Shown here: positions 51,030 to 63,763 of the stretch, one piece after another | Layout of the letters: every line of letters begins with the position of its first letter | How positions within the stretch are numbered: the first letter of the stretch is position 1 | DNA from: Microbaculum sp051390635 | GTDB taxonomy: Bacteria; Pseudomonadota; Alphaproteobacteria; Rhizobiales; Tepidamorphaceae | Length of the DNA: 64,000 nucleotides | NCBI RefSeq assembly: GCF_051390635.1 | Contig: NZ_JBPODT010000004.1 | Location: forward strand, 186,001 to 250,000 | Direction: 5' to 3' | Made by a program: the position numbers and the translations under genes | The notes under the pieces: model-generated | The model's input: only the letters and a program-made list of their open reading frames with translations | What the model was told of the DNA's origin: nothing | Database searches by the model: none

Positions 51030-51033
<4 letters not shown>
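50353..51033 (+). CDS. trpF: Phosphoribosylanthranilate isomerase
   Basis: This is a 226-residue TIM-barrel isomerase of tryptophan synthesis. The catalytic Cys is in VDVKICGLTDETAVAAV, the catalytic Asp in VALTVDADDQAFD, and the phosphate site is PFMLSGGLDPDVVGEAI and VDVSSGVETAPGVKD. The start is uncertain. GTG at 50353 leaves the usual five residues before KICG and has ACAGGG upstream. GTG 50359, ATG 50311 and ATG 50290 are alternatives. Its stop overlaps the trpB start (GTGA). Confidence 0.92.
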
Positions 51034-52277
<1,244 letters not shown>

Positions 52278-52314
52278 GCAACCGGCATACCCGATCGGAC
52301 CTGCCGGAGACGCG

Positions 52315-53037
52315 ATGACGACCGCGCCCTCGTCACGTTCGGACTATACCGGCCTGCGCGCGGTGTTCATCAACTGCACGCTGAAGCGGTCGCCCGAACC
52401 CTCACACACCGAGCGGCTGATGCGCAACGCGGTGGCGATCATGGAGTCCGCCGGCGTCGAGGTGGATTTCCTCAGGGTCGCCGATCACGACGTCGCGTTC
52501 GGGATCTATCCGGACATGCGCGAGCACGGCGCGGACCAAGACGCGTGGCCCGAGATGTTCTGGCCAAAGGTCGCCGCGGCCGACATCGTGGTCCTGGGAA
52601 CGCCGATCTGGCTCGGCGAGGAATCGTCGTTGTGCCGCACGGTGATCGAGCGGCTCTATGCCCATTCCGGCCAGCTCAACGATGCCGGCCAGAGCATCTT
52701 CTACGGCAAGACCGGCGGCGCCATCGTCACCGGCAACGAAGACGGCATCAAGCACGTGTCGATGACGGTGCTCTACGCGCTGCAGCACATCGGCTTCTCG
52801 ATCCCGCCCCAGGCGGACTGCGGCTGGATCGGCGAAGCCGGACCCGGCCCCTCCTATGGCGACGACGGAGCCGGCTTCGACAACGCCTTCACCCGTCGCA
52901 ACACCATCATCATGACGTGGAACCTGATGCACCTTGCCGGACTGCTGAAAGCGAGCGGCGGCTTTCCCACGCATGGGAACCAGCGGCCGAAGCTCGACGA
53001 CAACTGGTTCGGCCACCCGAAACTGGATTCGAAGTGA
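52315..53037 (+). CDS. NAD(P)H-dependent FMN reductase-like flavodoxin-fold protein, inside the trp operon
   Basis: This is a 240-residue flavodoxin-fold protein. RAVFINCTLKRSPEPSHTERLM is the phosphate-binding loop of FMN_red-type proteins. IVVLGTPIWLGEESSLCRTVIERL contains the substrate/flavin-contacting TPIWxG motif. YGKTGGAIVTGNEDGIKHVSMTVL is the third conserved block. It likely binds FMN and reduces quinones or flavin, but no substrate is indicated. It lies on the same strand between trpB (37 bp) and trpA (8 bp), so it is cotranscribed with both. A role in tryptophan metabolism would be inference. Confidence 0.82.
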   Translation: MTTAPSSRSDYTGLRAVFINCTLKRSPEPSHTERLMRNAVAIMESAGVEVDFLRVADHDVAFGIYPDMREHGADQDAWPEMFWPKVAAADIVVLGTPIWLGEESSLCRTVIERLYAHSGQLNDAGQSIFYGKTGGAIVTGNEDGIKHVSMTVLYALQHIGFSIPPQADCGWIGEAGPGPSYGDDGAGFDNAFTRRNTIIMTWNLMHLAGLLKASGGFPTHGNQRPKLDDNWFGHPKLDSK

Positions 53038-53045
53038 CGCGCACA

Positions 53046-53888
53046 ATGACCACATCCCGCATCGACCACCGTTTCGCCGCCCTGCAGGCCGAGGGCCGCG
53101 CCGGGTTCGTCACCTTCGTGATGGCCGGCGATCCCGATTACGAGACCTCGCTGGAGATCGTGAAGGCACTGCCGGCCGCCGGCGCAGACCTGATCGAGAT
53201 CGGCATGCCGTTCTCCGATCCGATGGCAGACGGCCCGGCGATCCAGGCCGCCGGCCGGCGCGCGCTCGAAGGCGGGCAGACTCTAAAGAAGACGCTCGCC
53301 ATGGTCAGCGCCTTCCGCGAGACCGACGCCGATACGCCGATCGTGCTGATGGGCTACTACAACCCGATCTATTCGTACGGCAACGAGACCTTCCTGGACG
53401 ATGCCAGGGAGGCCGGCGTCGACGGGCTGATCATCGTCGACCTGCCGCCGGAAGCCGACGACGAGCTGTGCATCCCGGCGATCGAGCGCGGCATCAACTT
53501 CATCCGGCTGGCCACGCCGACGACCGACGACAAGCGTCTGCCGAAGGTGCTCAGCAATACCTCCGGCTTCGTCTACTACGTCTCGATCACCGGCATCACC
53601 GGCACCCGGGCGCCGGATGCGGCCGCGGTATCGTCCGCGGTTGGCCGCATCAAGCGCCACACCGACCTGCCGGTCGCGGTCGGCTTCGGGGTCAAGACGC
53701 CGGAACAGGCCGCCGCGATCTCGGCGGGCGCCGACGCTGTGGTGGTCGGGTCGGCCCTGATCGAGACGGTCAAAGGCTCGCTCAATGCCGACGGCCATGC
53801 TACCAATGCGACCGTACCGGCGGTCGCGGAGCTGGTTACCCGGCTCGCCGAGGGCGTGCGTGCGGGCCGCCCCGTCGCCGCGGAGTGA
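53046..53888 (+). CDS. trpA: Tryptophan synthase alpha chain
   Basis: This is a 280-residue TIM-barrel alpha chain. The catalytic Glu is in LIEIGMPFSDPMADGPAIQAA and the catalytic Asp in IIVDLPPEADDEL. The flexible loop 6 region YYVSITGITGTRAPDA and phosphate site VAVGFGVKTPEQAA plus VVVGSALIE are complete. It cleaves indole-3-glycerol phosphate and channels indole to TrpB. The ATG at 53046 lies 8 bp after the flavodoxin-like gene. A 12-bp inverted repeat follows the stop codon. Confidence 0.96.
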   Translation: MTTSRIDHRFAALQAEGRAGFVTFVMAGDPDYETSLEIVKALPAAGADLIEIGMPFSDPMADGPAIQAAGRRALEGGQTLKKTLAMVSAFRETDADTPIVLMGYYNPIYSYGNETFLDDAREAGVDGLIIVDLPPEADDELCIPAIERGINFIRLATPTTDDKRLPKVLSNTSGFVYYVSITGITGTRAPDAAAVSSAVGRIKRHTDLPVAVGFGVKTPEQAAAISAGADAVVVGSALIETVKGSLNADGHATNATVPAVAELVTRLAEGVRAGRPVAAE

Positions 53889-53896
53889 TGTCACCG

Positions 53897-53938
53897 GGTG
53901 ATTTCACCGGGTGATTTTGCCCCCGGGGTGAAATCACC
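53897..53938 (+). terminator. Inverted repeat between trpA and accD
   Basis: GGTGATTTCACC (53897-53908) and GGTGAAATCACC (53927-53938) form a perfect 12-bp stem enclosing a short GC-rich inner part (gggtgattttgcccccg). It has no T-tract. It probably separates trp from accD, as a terminator or attenuating hairpin. Confidence 0.65.
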
Positions 53939-54003
53939 GCCGAAACAGCATGTGTTAAACGGGTTTAGCGGCCAGGCTTGAAGCGGCCGCGAGAGAGGCT
54001 CCC

Positions 54004-54939
<936 letters not shown>

Positions 54940-55035
54940 CGCCCCTGACGGTGCCAGGAATCAATCCTATATAGGCCCGCATCTACAGGCCCGCATCGCT
55001 CCCGGACCCGGGATCGGGATCTTGAAGAGTTCGAG

Positions 55036-56346
<1,311 letters not shown>

Positions 56347-56682
56347 GGCGCCCCCGCCGCCGCAAGGCCATTGCCGGCTCGCGTCCGCACCACGTCTTGC
56401 GTCATGGCCGGGCCTGCCCCGGCAATCCCGGGCGTATGGCACGCGATGCCCGGGTCAGGCCCGGGCATGACCTGTGAAGGATGAAGGCGCGGCGATGCGG
56501 CCGAAATCGCATGGGTCCGGCAAACGCCGTCCGGTCTTGTCCGCCTCTGCCTGGGTCCGCACCCTCTCCTTAGCACGGCCCGTGCGAGGCAATTTCGACG
56601 CCAGTGCAAATCACATTGGCGCAAGAGGAACAGGGGCCCCGCGCGGAACACAGGCGCCGGGCCGAACGGTCAGGCGCACACG
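56347..56682. repeat. Convergent gap with palindromic elements
   Basis: Between folC and trxA (56347-56737) I see a perfect palindrome at 56446-56468 (atgcccggg...cccgggcat) of the same type as the one at 15311-15333. A related imperfect one lies at about 56404-56426 (atggccggg...cccggcaat). The rest of the stretch to 56682 has no gene with coding character; small open frames there are unsupported. Confidence 0.75.
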
Positions 56683-56710
56683 AAAACGGCGGCGCCGAGG
56701 GGCGCCGCCG
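56683..56710 (-). terminator. Intrinsic terminator of trxA
   Basis: On the minus strand, CGGCGGCGCC (56701-56710) and GGCGCCGCCG (56687-56696) form a perfect 10-bp stem with a four-base loop. It is followed at once by TTTT (56683-56686). It lies 27 bp after the trxA stop codon. Confidence 0.85.
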
Positions 56711-56737
56711 TCCGTATAGATCCGTTTCGGAGCCGAA

Positions 56738-57058
56738 TCAGAGCGATTCGGAGATCCACGACACCAGCCGGCTCTTCGGCTGCACGCCGACCTGGGTGCC
56801 GACGGGCTGGCCGCCCTTGAACAGCATCAGGGTGGGAATCGCGCGAATGCCGTAATTGGCCGAAATGCCGGGGTTCTCGTCGACATTGACCTTCACGATC
56901 TTCGCCTTCCCGGCCATTTCCGCGTCGATCTCGTCGAGCATCGGCGCGATCTGCTTGCAGGGCCCGCACCACTCGGCCCAGAAGTCGACCACAACCGGCT
57001 CGGCGGAATCGAGCACGTCTGCCTGGAAATCAGCGTCAGTCGTATGGGAAACGGCCAT
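56738..57058 (-). CDS. trxA: Thioredoxin
   Basis: This is a 106-residue thioredoxin. The redox site is FWAEWCGPCKQIAPMLDEI (WCGPC, about residues 30-34). The cis-Pro is in IRAIPTLMLFKGG. It is cytoplasmic and keeps protein disulfides reduced with thioredoxin reductase. Ribosome binding site GAGG is nine bases before the ATG. It follows addA, 87 bp downstream on the same strand; the addB-addA-trxA order is typical of Rhizobiales. An intrinsic terminator closes the unit. Confidence 0.96.
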   Translation of the reverse strand: MAVSHTTDADFQADVLDSAEPVVVDFWAEWCGPCKQIAPMLDEIDAEMAGKAKIVKVNVDENPGISANYGIRAIPTLMLFKGGQPVGTQVGVQPKSRLVSWISESL

Positions 57059-57145
57059 TTGTCATTACCTCGCGGTCGCGAATCGGCCGCTCTCACGGCC
57101 TGTCTGGATGAGTTGAGCGGAAGGTAGGTAGGCAAGCCACAGGCG

Positions 57146-60100
57146 TCAAGCCGACGGTTGGCCACCATGCCTTTCGAGCAGATCGCGCGGAAGCGGCATG
57201 AGACGCGGCGCCGCCGTCCACAACAGCGCGGCGCGGACGGGACGGTCCGGCCAGATGCGGGCGGCGAGCGCGCCATAGGCGGCAAGCTGGGCGAGATAGG
57301 CCGCCGGCACGTCGTCCGGCGTTTCCGGGACCGTGCGGTCGGTCTTGTAGTCGACGATCAGGATGTCGTGATCGGTGACGGCGAGCCGGTCGATCTGGCC
57401 GATCAGCGGCGCGCCACCCGGCGCCTGCCGGCCGGCGATGTTCACCTCGGCCTGCGCGCCCGGAGCGAACACGGACGCGAAGGCCGGATCGTCGAGGATC
57501 GCCAGCACTTCGGCGAGATAGCCGGCGCGCGTTTCCTCCGGCCAGTCGGGGGCGAGCACGGCAAGGGCCCGCTCTCCCGCCGTCCGCCGGTCCTGCGGGG
57601 CGATCTCGGGAAGCGCCTCGAGAAGGCGATGCAACACCGTGCCGCGCCGCATGGCCTCCTTGCGGCCCCGCGCCTCGCCCTCGCCGGAGGCGACGTGCTC
57701 GGCAAGCCGCGAGGGGGCGAGCGGAGCAACGGCGGGGCGCTCGCGCGGCGCGTCGGCCCCCACCCAGGCCGGCAGTTCGGGGGCGGCGAGCACCGCTTCG
57801 GCGGGCGGCCGCGGCTGCGCCGGAGCGCCGGGACCGATGTAGCGACGTACCGGTCCGTCGGGCGTTTCGGCCGGTGCGAGGATCGGTGCCAGCGCGTTCG
57901 ACATGAGGCCGTGCCAGGCGCCGTCGGGCAGCCTGTTGGCGTTGGTCTTGAAGCCGGCGACATAAAGGCGGTCGCGGGCGCGCGTCATCGCCACGTAGAG
58001 CAGACGGTTGGCCTCCTCGGCGCGCTGGCGCTCGGCGGTGGCGCGCAGGGCGCGGGTCGCGGCACAGTCGACCTGCTTGCTCTGGGCCCAGACGAGCGGC
58101 GCGCCGAGGCCGTCGTCGAACCGGAACAGCGGGCCGACGCCGCGCCCCGTCGTGGCGCGGCAGGTATCGGGCAGGAACACCACCGGCGCCTCCAGCCCCT
58201 TGGCGCCGTGCACGGTCATGACGCGCACCTCGTCGCGGCCCTTGTCCATGTCGCGCTTGACCTCGGCCGGGGCGGCGGCGAGCCAGGCGAGAAAGCCGGC
58301 GAGGCTCGGCGTCTCGGCACGCTCGTAGGCGAGCGCCAGGCTCAGGAACTCGTCCAGCGCCTCGAAGGCCTCGGCGCCGAGCCGGCGGTGGAAGGCCTTG
58401 CGGCCGCGATCCCGCCCGAGGATGCGGGCGTAGAACTCGTAAGGCTTCTCGAAGCCGGCGCGGGCGCGCCAGTCGGCCAGCCGGTCGCGGATCTCGGCGA
58501 GACGGTCGTCGTCCGCCGCCGCCGCCTGAAGCGTGCGCCACAGCGCGCCGCGCCGGCCGATCGCCAGCGCCATCAGCTCGTCCTCGCTGAGGCCGATCAG
58601 CGGCGACTTGAGCAGGGCGGCGAGATTGAGGTCGTCCTCGGGCATCAGCGCGAAGCGGCCGACGGCCATCAGGTCCATCACCGCAATATGGTCGGTCAGC
58701 ACCAGCCGGTCGGCGCCGGCGACGGGAATATTCTGGCTCTTCAGCGCGCGGATCATCGGCTCGGCGAAGGGCGCGCGGCGGGCGACCAGGATCATGACGT
58801 CGCCGGGGCGGATCGGCGCGCCGGTGGCCGCCAGCGGTTCTTCTGTGTCGAGCCAGGCGCGGATCGTGCGCGCGATGCGCTCGGCCAGTCGCGACTCGGG
58901 GCTTCCGGCGCGATCGGCGTCGAGCGGCGCGTCCCACGGCGCGATATCCTCGCTTTCCGCCGGCTCCTCGATGTCCCAGAGTTCGAGCAGGCCGGGTTCG
59001 TTCTCGCGGATCGCCTCGTGGATCACCTGTTCAGGAGCCTCCGGCAGGATCACGCCGGCGGTCGCCGGGCCCTCCTCGAACACCGCGTCGACGGCCCTGA
59101 GCACGGTCGGCGTCGAGCGGAAGGAGAGCCGTAGCGGCACGTAGCCGAACGCCTTGCCGGCCTCGCCCGCACGCGCCTCGAACAGCCGCCGCATGGCGTC
59201 GAACCGGCTCGGATCGGCGCCCTGGAACGAATAGATCGACTGCTTGATGTCGCCGACGGCGAAGACCGTCCGGTTCGCCGCGCGCGCGCCTTCGCCGGCG
59301 AAGAACTCGCCGGCCATCTTCTCGACGATCTCCCACTGGCGCGGGCTCGTGTCCTGCGCCTCGTCGACCAGCACGTGATCGAGGCCGCCGTCGAGCTTAA
59401 ACAGCACCCAGCCCGCGTCGGCGCGACCGAGCAGCATGGCCGTGCGCTCGACGAGGTCGTCGAAGTCGACGAACCCGCGCGCGGCCTTGAGCGACTGATA
59501 GCGGCCGATCACCGCGTCGGCGACGGTGAACAGCGACGCGTTGGCGGCCAGAAGCCGCGCGGCGGCAAGACGGTCCATCAGGCCGGCGACACGCGCCTTC
59601 TCGCGCTCCAGCCTGTCGGCAAGATCGGGGAATTCGGCGATAAAGGGCTTGGTCAGGAACCGTTTGCGCTCCTCGCCGGAGGACGGCGCGATGAAGACGG
59701 ACAGATAGGCGTCGAGCGCATCGGCGTCCGCGTCGGCCCCGGCGGCCGCGGCCAGAAAGCCGCCCAGCTCGGCGACCGCCTTGCTGCCGGTCGCCAGCGC
59801 GGCGGCTACCGACAACCACTCGGAGCGCGGCAGGTGCGGCCCCGTCAGGATCTCGGCCATGACGGCGGCCTCGCCGTCGCCGGGGGCGAGGCCGAGACGG
59901 TCGCGCAGGCGCTCGAGCGCGGCGGCGAGATCGCCGCCCTCGCGCAGCCACTCGAGGAAGGCGCCGCGGCGGCCGAGCACGGCGCGCAGAAGGTCGTCGA
60001 AGCCGGTGTCGCTCAGGCGCCGCAGCAGGTCGGCGATCGCCTCGGTCAGCGGACCGTCCTCACCGGTCTCTACCAGCACCTCGGCCCGCGCCTCGGCCAG

Positions 60101-60580
60101 AAGCTCGGCGCTGCCGCGTTCCTCCAGAACGGTGAAGCCCGCCGTCACGCTCGCCTCGAAGGGGAACTGCTGCAACAGCCGTTCGCAGAAGGCGTGGATG
60201 GTCTGGATCTTGAGGCCGCCGGGGGTCTCGACGGCGGCGGCGAACAGGCGGCGAGCGCGCGCCAGCGCCTCCGGCTTCGGCGGGCGGCCCTCGATCTCGG
60301 CGATCTTCTGGCGAAGCGCGTCGTCGGGCAGGGTCGTCCATTCGCTCAGCCACTCGAACACGCGGTTCGACATCTCGGCGGCCGCGGCCTTAGTGTAGGT
60401 GATGCAGAGCAGCCGCGCCGGATCGGCGCCGGACAGGAGCAGGCGCAGCACGCGCTGGGCCAGCACATAGGTCTTGCCGGCGCCGGCATTGGCGCTGACC
60501 CAGGCCGAGCCGCGCGGGTCCGACGCCTCGCGCTGTCTTTGCTTCACCGGTTCGGGGACGGGACGGGCGAGCGTGCTCAT
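57146..60580 (-). CDS. addA: Double-strand break repair helicase AddA
   Basis: This is a 1144-residue UvrD-like helicase-nuclease. The Walker A box is SANAGAGKTYVLAQRVLRLLL, motif Ia CITYTKAAAAEM, Walker B LVDEAQDTSPRQWEIVEKM, motif III VFAVGDIKQSIYSFQGAD and motif V VMTVHGAKGLEAPVVFLPDT. The C-terminal nuclease has ILIVDYKTDR (Asp, Lys). With AddB it resects DNA ends and loads RecA after recognition of a Chi-like site. The ATG at 60580 has GGAG upstream and lies 4 bp after the addB stop codon, so the two are coupled; an ATG at 60604 would overlap addB. Confidence 0.95.
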   Translation of the reverse strand: MSTLARPVPEPVKQRQREASDPRGSAWVSANAGAGKTYVLAQRVLRLLLSGADPARLLCITYTKAAAAEMSNRVFEWLSEWTTLPDDALRQKIAEIEGRPPKPEALARARRLFAAAVETPGGLKIQTIHAFCERLLQQFPFEASVTAGFTVLEERGSAELLAEARAEVLVETGEDGPLTEAIADLLRRLSDTGFDDLLRAVLGRRGAFLEWLREGGDLAAALERLRDRLGLAPGDGEAAVMAEILTGPHLPRSEWLSVAAALATGSKAVAELGGFLAAAAGADADADALDAYLSVFIAPSSGEERKRFLTKPFIAEFPDLADRLEREKARVAGLMDRLAAARLLAANASLFTVADAVIGRYQSLKAARGFVDFDDLVERTAMLLGRADAGWVLFKLDGGLDHVLVDEAQDTSPRQWEIVEKMAGEFFAGEGARAANRTVFAVGDIKQSIYSFQGADPSRFDAMRRLFEARAGEAGKAFGYVPLRLSFRSTPTVLRAVDAVFEEGPATAGVILPEAPEQVIHEAIRENEPGLLELWDIEEPAESEDIAPWDAPLDADRAGSPESRLAERIARTIRAWLDTEEPLAATGAPIRPGDVMILVARRAPFAEPMIRALKSQNIPVAGADRLVLTDHIAVMDLMAVGRFALMPEDDLNLAALLKSPLIGLSEDELMALAIGRRGALWRTLQAAAADDDRLAEIRDRLADWRARAGFEKPYEFYARILGRDRGRKAFHRRLGAEAFEALDEFLSLALAYERAETPSLAGFLAWLAAAPAEVKRDMDKGRDEVRVMTVHGAKGLEAPVVFLPDTCRATTGRGVGPLFRFDDGLGAPLVWAQSKQVDCAATRALRATAERQRAEEANRLLYVAMTRARDRLYVAGFKTNANRLPDGAWHGLMSNALAPILAPAETPDGPVRRYIGPGAPAQPRPPAEAVLAAPELPAWVGADAPRERPAVAPLAPSRLAEHVASGEGEARGRKEAMRRGTVLHRLLEALPEIAPQDRRTAGERALAVLAPDWPEETRAGYLAEVLAILDDPAFASVFAPGAQAEVNIAGRQAPGGAPLIGQIDRLAVTDHDILIVDYKTDRTVPETPDDVPAAYLAQLAAYGALAARIWPDRPVRAALLWTAAPRLMPLPRDLLERHGGQPSA

Positions 60581-60584
60581 CGCA

Positions 60585-63500
60585 TCAGTCTCCGCCGCCG
60601 TCACCCCCGAGCCGGCCCCATTCGGGCCAGCGCGAGAGGTGGTCGTAGTCGGTGAACCGGCCGGCGAACTGGGCGCGCGGCTTGACGAAATAGGCCTGGT
60701 CCGGATCGGCGAAGCGGGCCAGCAGACCGGTCAGGCTGGCCAGCGTCCCGGCGGCGAAATCGGCGACCGTCATGTCCGTCGGCACCACCGTCTTCACCGC
60801 GCCGGGAACGCGGCTCCCCTTCAGTTCGACATAGGCCAGCTCGACCGGCGACAGCCGGGCGAGGTCCGGCCCGAAGCCGCCGTTCATCGCCATCGCCGCC
60901 TCGAGCGGAAGCTGCGGGCTCAGGCCGGTGAGCACCTGCTTGTCGCTCGGCGCGGTGCCGGTCTTGTAGTCGACGATGCGCAGGCCCCGGTCGGTCACGT
61001 CGAAACGGTCGGCGCGGCCCGAGAGCATAATTTCCCGGCCGGCGATCTCCAGCTTCAGCTCGCCCTTCTGCTCGACGAGGCGCTGCTTCAGGCCGGCGCG
61101 GTCCTCGGCGTCGCGGCCGACGAACCAGTCGGCGACACGCAGGAAGCGCGGCCACCAGAAGGCCCGCACCTCTGGGAAATCATCAAGCGTCTCGAACAGC
61201 GTCGCGCCGATGGCGACCAGATCGGCGGGTTCGCCGGCATCGATCGCCTGCACATAGCCGGCGAGCGCGTCGTGGATGATATTGCCGCGCTCGCGCGCGT
61301 CGGGGGCCTCGTCGAGTTCGCCGAGCGGCTCGAGCCGCAGCACACGGCGGGCATAGACCGCGTAGGGATCGCGGATCAGCGTCTCGATCTCGGTCACGCT
61401 CAGGCGGCCCGGACGCGCCTCGACCGGCGGGCGCGGCGTCGGCTCGCCGAGCGGCGCGAGCGCCCCGGCGAGATCGACCGCGCGGGCGATACCGAGATAG
61501 CGCTCGCCGCGCGCGACCAGCGCCGTGTAGCGCGCGTCGCCGACGACGGCCCGGAAGCGCTGCAGCCAGCGCGAGGCCACCGCCGGGGCACCGCCGAGCT
61601 TGGTGGAGCGGGCGAGCACGATCTCGGGCGCGCACATCGCCTGGGCGACGTCATGGGCGGCAAGCCCGATGAAGCGCTCGGGCGCCTCCAGGCCGACGTC
61701 GCGGCGCATCGGCCGGTTGAGGAACGGATCGGTGCGGGTGTCGGCCGGCCAGACGCCTTCCTCGAGCCCGCCGAGGATGACGAGATCGGCGGAGATCATG
61801 CGCGCCTCGAGCGGGCCGAGGATCGACAGGCGCGGATGACCGGGCGCGCGCCGGCGCACGGGAATGCCGGACATCAGCGCGCGCAGCAGCGCGGGATACT
61901 GGTCGAGCCGCGCCGACAGGCCGCCGGGCGCGGCGTCGTCGAGATCGGCGAGGAAGCGGCCAAGGGCCTCCCCGTCCTCGCCGACGAGCGTGGCGCCGGA
62001 GAGCGTGGCGCCGTCCGGGGTAGCCCCGCCTGGGGTCGCGCCGTCCGGGGTCGCGACAACCCCGGCGAGGGCTGTGCGATGGGCGGCGGCGAGATCGGCG
62101 AGGGGGCATTCGCCCCGCCGCGCGATGTCTTCCAGGGGCGCGAGCACGGCGGCGATGCGGTCGGCGAGATCGATGGCGCCCTGCCAGTCGCCCTCGTCCA
62201 GGCGCCGGACGGATGGATGCCGGTACCCCTCGGCGCGGTGCGTATGGGCATGACGGACGGCGCGGACGAGGCCCTGCCCGCCGGACGCCGGCCGCGGGCC
62301 GCGCAGGACCGCGAGCTCGAGCACGCGGGCGGCGCGGCGCGCCGCGTCCGCCTCCAGCCCGAAGCGGGCGAGCGGATGCTGGATCAGCGCGACGAGGGAG
62401 ACCGGCGCCAGCCGCAGCGCGGCGCTATCGGCGATCAGGCGGTACACGGTGCCGGCCGGCGTCTCGGACAGCGGCACACCGGCGGAATCCTCGACGGGGA
62501 TGGTCCAGCGCGCGAGCTCGCCGGAGACGCGCCGGGCCAGGGTGCGGTCCGGGGTCACCAGCGCGGCGGTGCGGCCCGGCGTTTCCACCGCCTCGCGCAT
62601 CATCAGCGCGATCGACAGCGCCGCCTCCTGCTCGTTCGCGGCTTCGAGTACGGTGACGCCGGCGACCGCGTCGTCGAAATCCGCGGCGTCAATGCGCTCG
62701 GCCAGGCCCGCCCAGCGGTCGGTGGTGGCGACCGGTCGGAAGGTCTCGGCGACGATCCGCTCGCGTGCCGGCCGCGCCGGTTCGACCAGCCGGTCGACGC
62801 CGCCACGCACCGCGCCCATGCGCCCGAGCAGGCGCTTCAGCCCGTATTGCGGGTGCCCCGGCTGCGGCGTCTGGTCGGCGTCGATCGCGTCCCAGCTTTC
62901 CGCGTCGAGATCGAGATCGAGGCCGGGCAGGACAACGGCGCCGTGGGGCGACCTGGCGATCGCGGCGAGCAGCCCGGCGGTCGCGGGGATCGTGCCGGTG
63001 GAGCCTGCGGCGATGATCGGCCTCTGCGGCGGGGCCGCGTCTAGCCGCCGGCTCTCCGCCTCCAGCAGCGCGTTGCGGCGGGCGGCGGGATCGACACGGT
63101 TCTCGCTGGCCAGGATCGCCGGCCACAGCTCGGTCGCGATCCGCAGGAACTCGACGGTGAGCCGCCAGTATTCGGCGTGATCCTCCGGCACCAGCCCGCC
63201 CAGGCCGGCAAAGCTCCGGCCCTCGGTCTCGAAGTCGTCGATCAGGGTGGCGAGATCGCGGGCGAGGAAGGCGGCGTCGCCCGGCACGACCGGGATCGCC
63301 ACCGGCTCGTCGCGGCCCGGCACCATCAGCGTCTGAGCGACGGTGCGGCCCCATCTCAGCACCAGTTCGGTGAGCAGCACGTGGCGGCGCAGGGGACCGA
63401 TCGCCGGCGGGACCGTCAGGGCCGCCGCCGCGTCGCCGAGCACGCCGGCGCCGGCGAGCGCCAGCTCGACCTCGTCGATATCGCCGATCGGCCGGATGCG

Positions 63501-63725
63501 CGGCAGCAGCAGCGCACCGCCATCGGCACGCTCGGCCAGGATTTCGGCGAGCACGCGGCAGGCACGCCGGGTCGGCAGCAGGACGAGATAGTCGGAAAGC
63601 GGCCAGGGCGCCCCGTCGGGACGCGGGGGCACCAAGGTGCCCGTCTCCAGGGCCTCGGCGAGGCGGGACAGGAACGGCGCGGAGGGCGGCACCGTCCATA
63701 GCCGCGGCCGTCCCGGTCCCGTCAT
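60585..63725 (-). CDS. addB: Double-strand break repair protein AddB
   Basis: This is a 1046-residue AddB of the alphaproteobacterial type (TIGR02786-like). It has a degenerate helicase-like N-terminal part (LVLLPTRRACRVLAEIL) and a C-terminal RecB-type nuclease (MLSGRADRFD...LRIVDYKTG, with the Asp and Lys of the active site). An internal five-residue repeat ATPDG/ATPGG/ATPDG/ATLSG (about residues 555-580) is encoded by 15-bp DNA repeats and is not part of the family core. It works with AddA in double-strand break resection. ATG at 63725; the frame is open upstream without similarity. The nucleotidyltransferase gene ends 38 bp upstream. Confidence 0.94.
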   Translation of the reverse strand: MTGPGRPRLWTVPPSAPFLSRLAEALETGTLVPPRPDGAPWPLSDYLVLLPTRRACRVLAEILAERADGGALLLPRIRPIGDIDEVELALAGAGVLGDAAAALTVPPAIGPLRRHVLLTELVLRWGRTVAQTLMVPGRDEPVAIPVVPGDAAFLARDLATLIDDFETEGRSFAGLGGLVPEDHAEYWRLTVEFLRIATELWPAILASENRVDPAARRNALLEAESRRLDAAPPQRPIIAAGSTGTIPATAGLLAAIARSPHGAVVLPGLDLDLDAESWDAIDADQTPQPGHPQYGLKRLLGRMGAVRGGVDRLVEPARPARERIVAETFRPVATTDRWAGLAERIDAADFDDAVAGVTVLEAANEQEAALSIALMMREAVETPGRTAALVTPDRTLARRVSGELARWTIPVEDSAGVPLSETPAGTVYRLIADSAALRLAPVSLVALIQHPLARFGLEADAARRAARVLELAVLRGPRPASGGQGLVRAVRHAHTHRAEGYRHPSVRRLDEGDWQGAIDLADRIAAVLAPLEDIARRGECPLADLAAAHRTALAGVVATPDGATPGGATPDGATLSGATLVGEDGEALGRFLADLDDAAPGGLSARLDQYPALLRALMSGIPVRRRAPGHPRLSILGPLEARMISADLVILGGLEEGVWPADTRTDPFLNRPMRRDVGLEAPERFIGLAAHDVAQAMCAPEIVLARSTKLGGAPAVASRWLQRFRAVVGDARYTALVARGERYLGIARAVDLAGALAPLGEPTPRPPVEARPGRLSVTEIETLIRDPYAVYARRVLRLEPLGELDEAPDARERGNIIHDALAGYVQAIDAGEPADLVAIGATLFETLDDFPEVRAFWWPRFLRVADWFVGRDAEDRAGLKQRLVEQKGELKLEIAGREIMLSGRADRFDVTDRGLRIVDYKTGTAPSDKQVLTGLSPQLPLEAAMAMNGGFGPDLARLSPVELAYVELKGSRVPGAVKTVVPTDMTVADFAAGTLASLTGLLARFADPDQAYFVKPRAQFAGRFTDYDHLSRWPEWGRLGGDGGGD
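61990..62064. repeat. 15-bp coding tandem repeat in addB, 4-5 copies
   Basis: Units gtggcgccggagagc (61990-62004), gtggcgccgtccggg (62005-62019), gtagccccgcctggg (62020-62034), gtcgcgccgtccggg (62035-62049) and a partial fifth. On the coding strand they give ATPDG-type pentapeptides in AddB. Confidence 0.85.
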
Positions 63726-63763
63726 CGGTTCGCCTTGTCTGGGATGTCCGCCATCCCGGGGCC

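Noticed and set aside
56474..56855. Small plus-strand open frames between folC and trxA
   Set aside because: They lack ribosome binding sites and family similarity, cross the trxA terminator, and partly lie antisense to trxA.
60474..63044. Open frame of 856 codons on the plus strand opposite addA/addB
   Set aside because: Low-complexity translation without motifs; the minus strand carries complete AddA and AddB proteins here.
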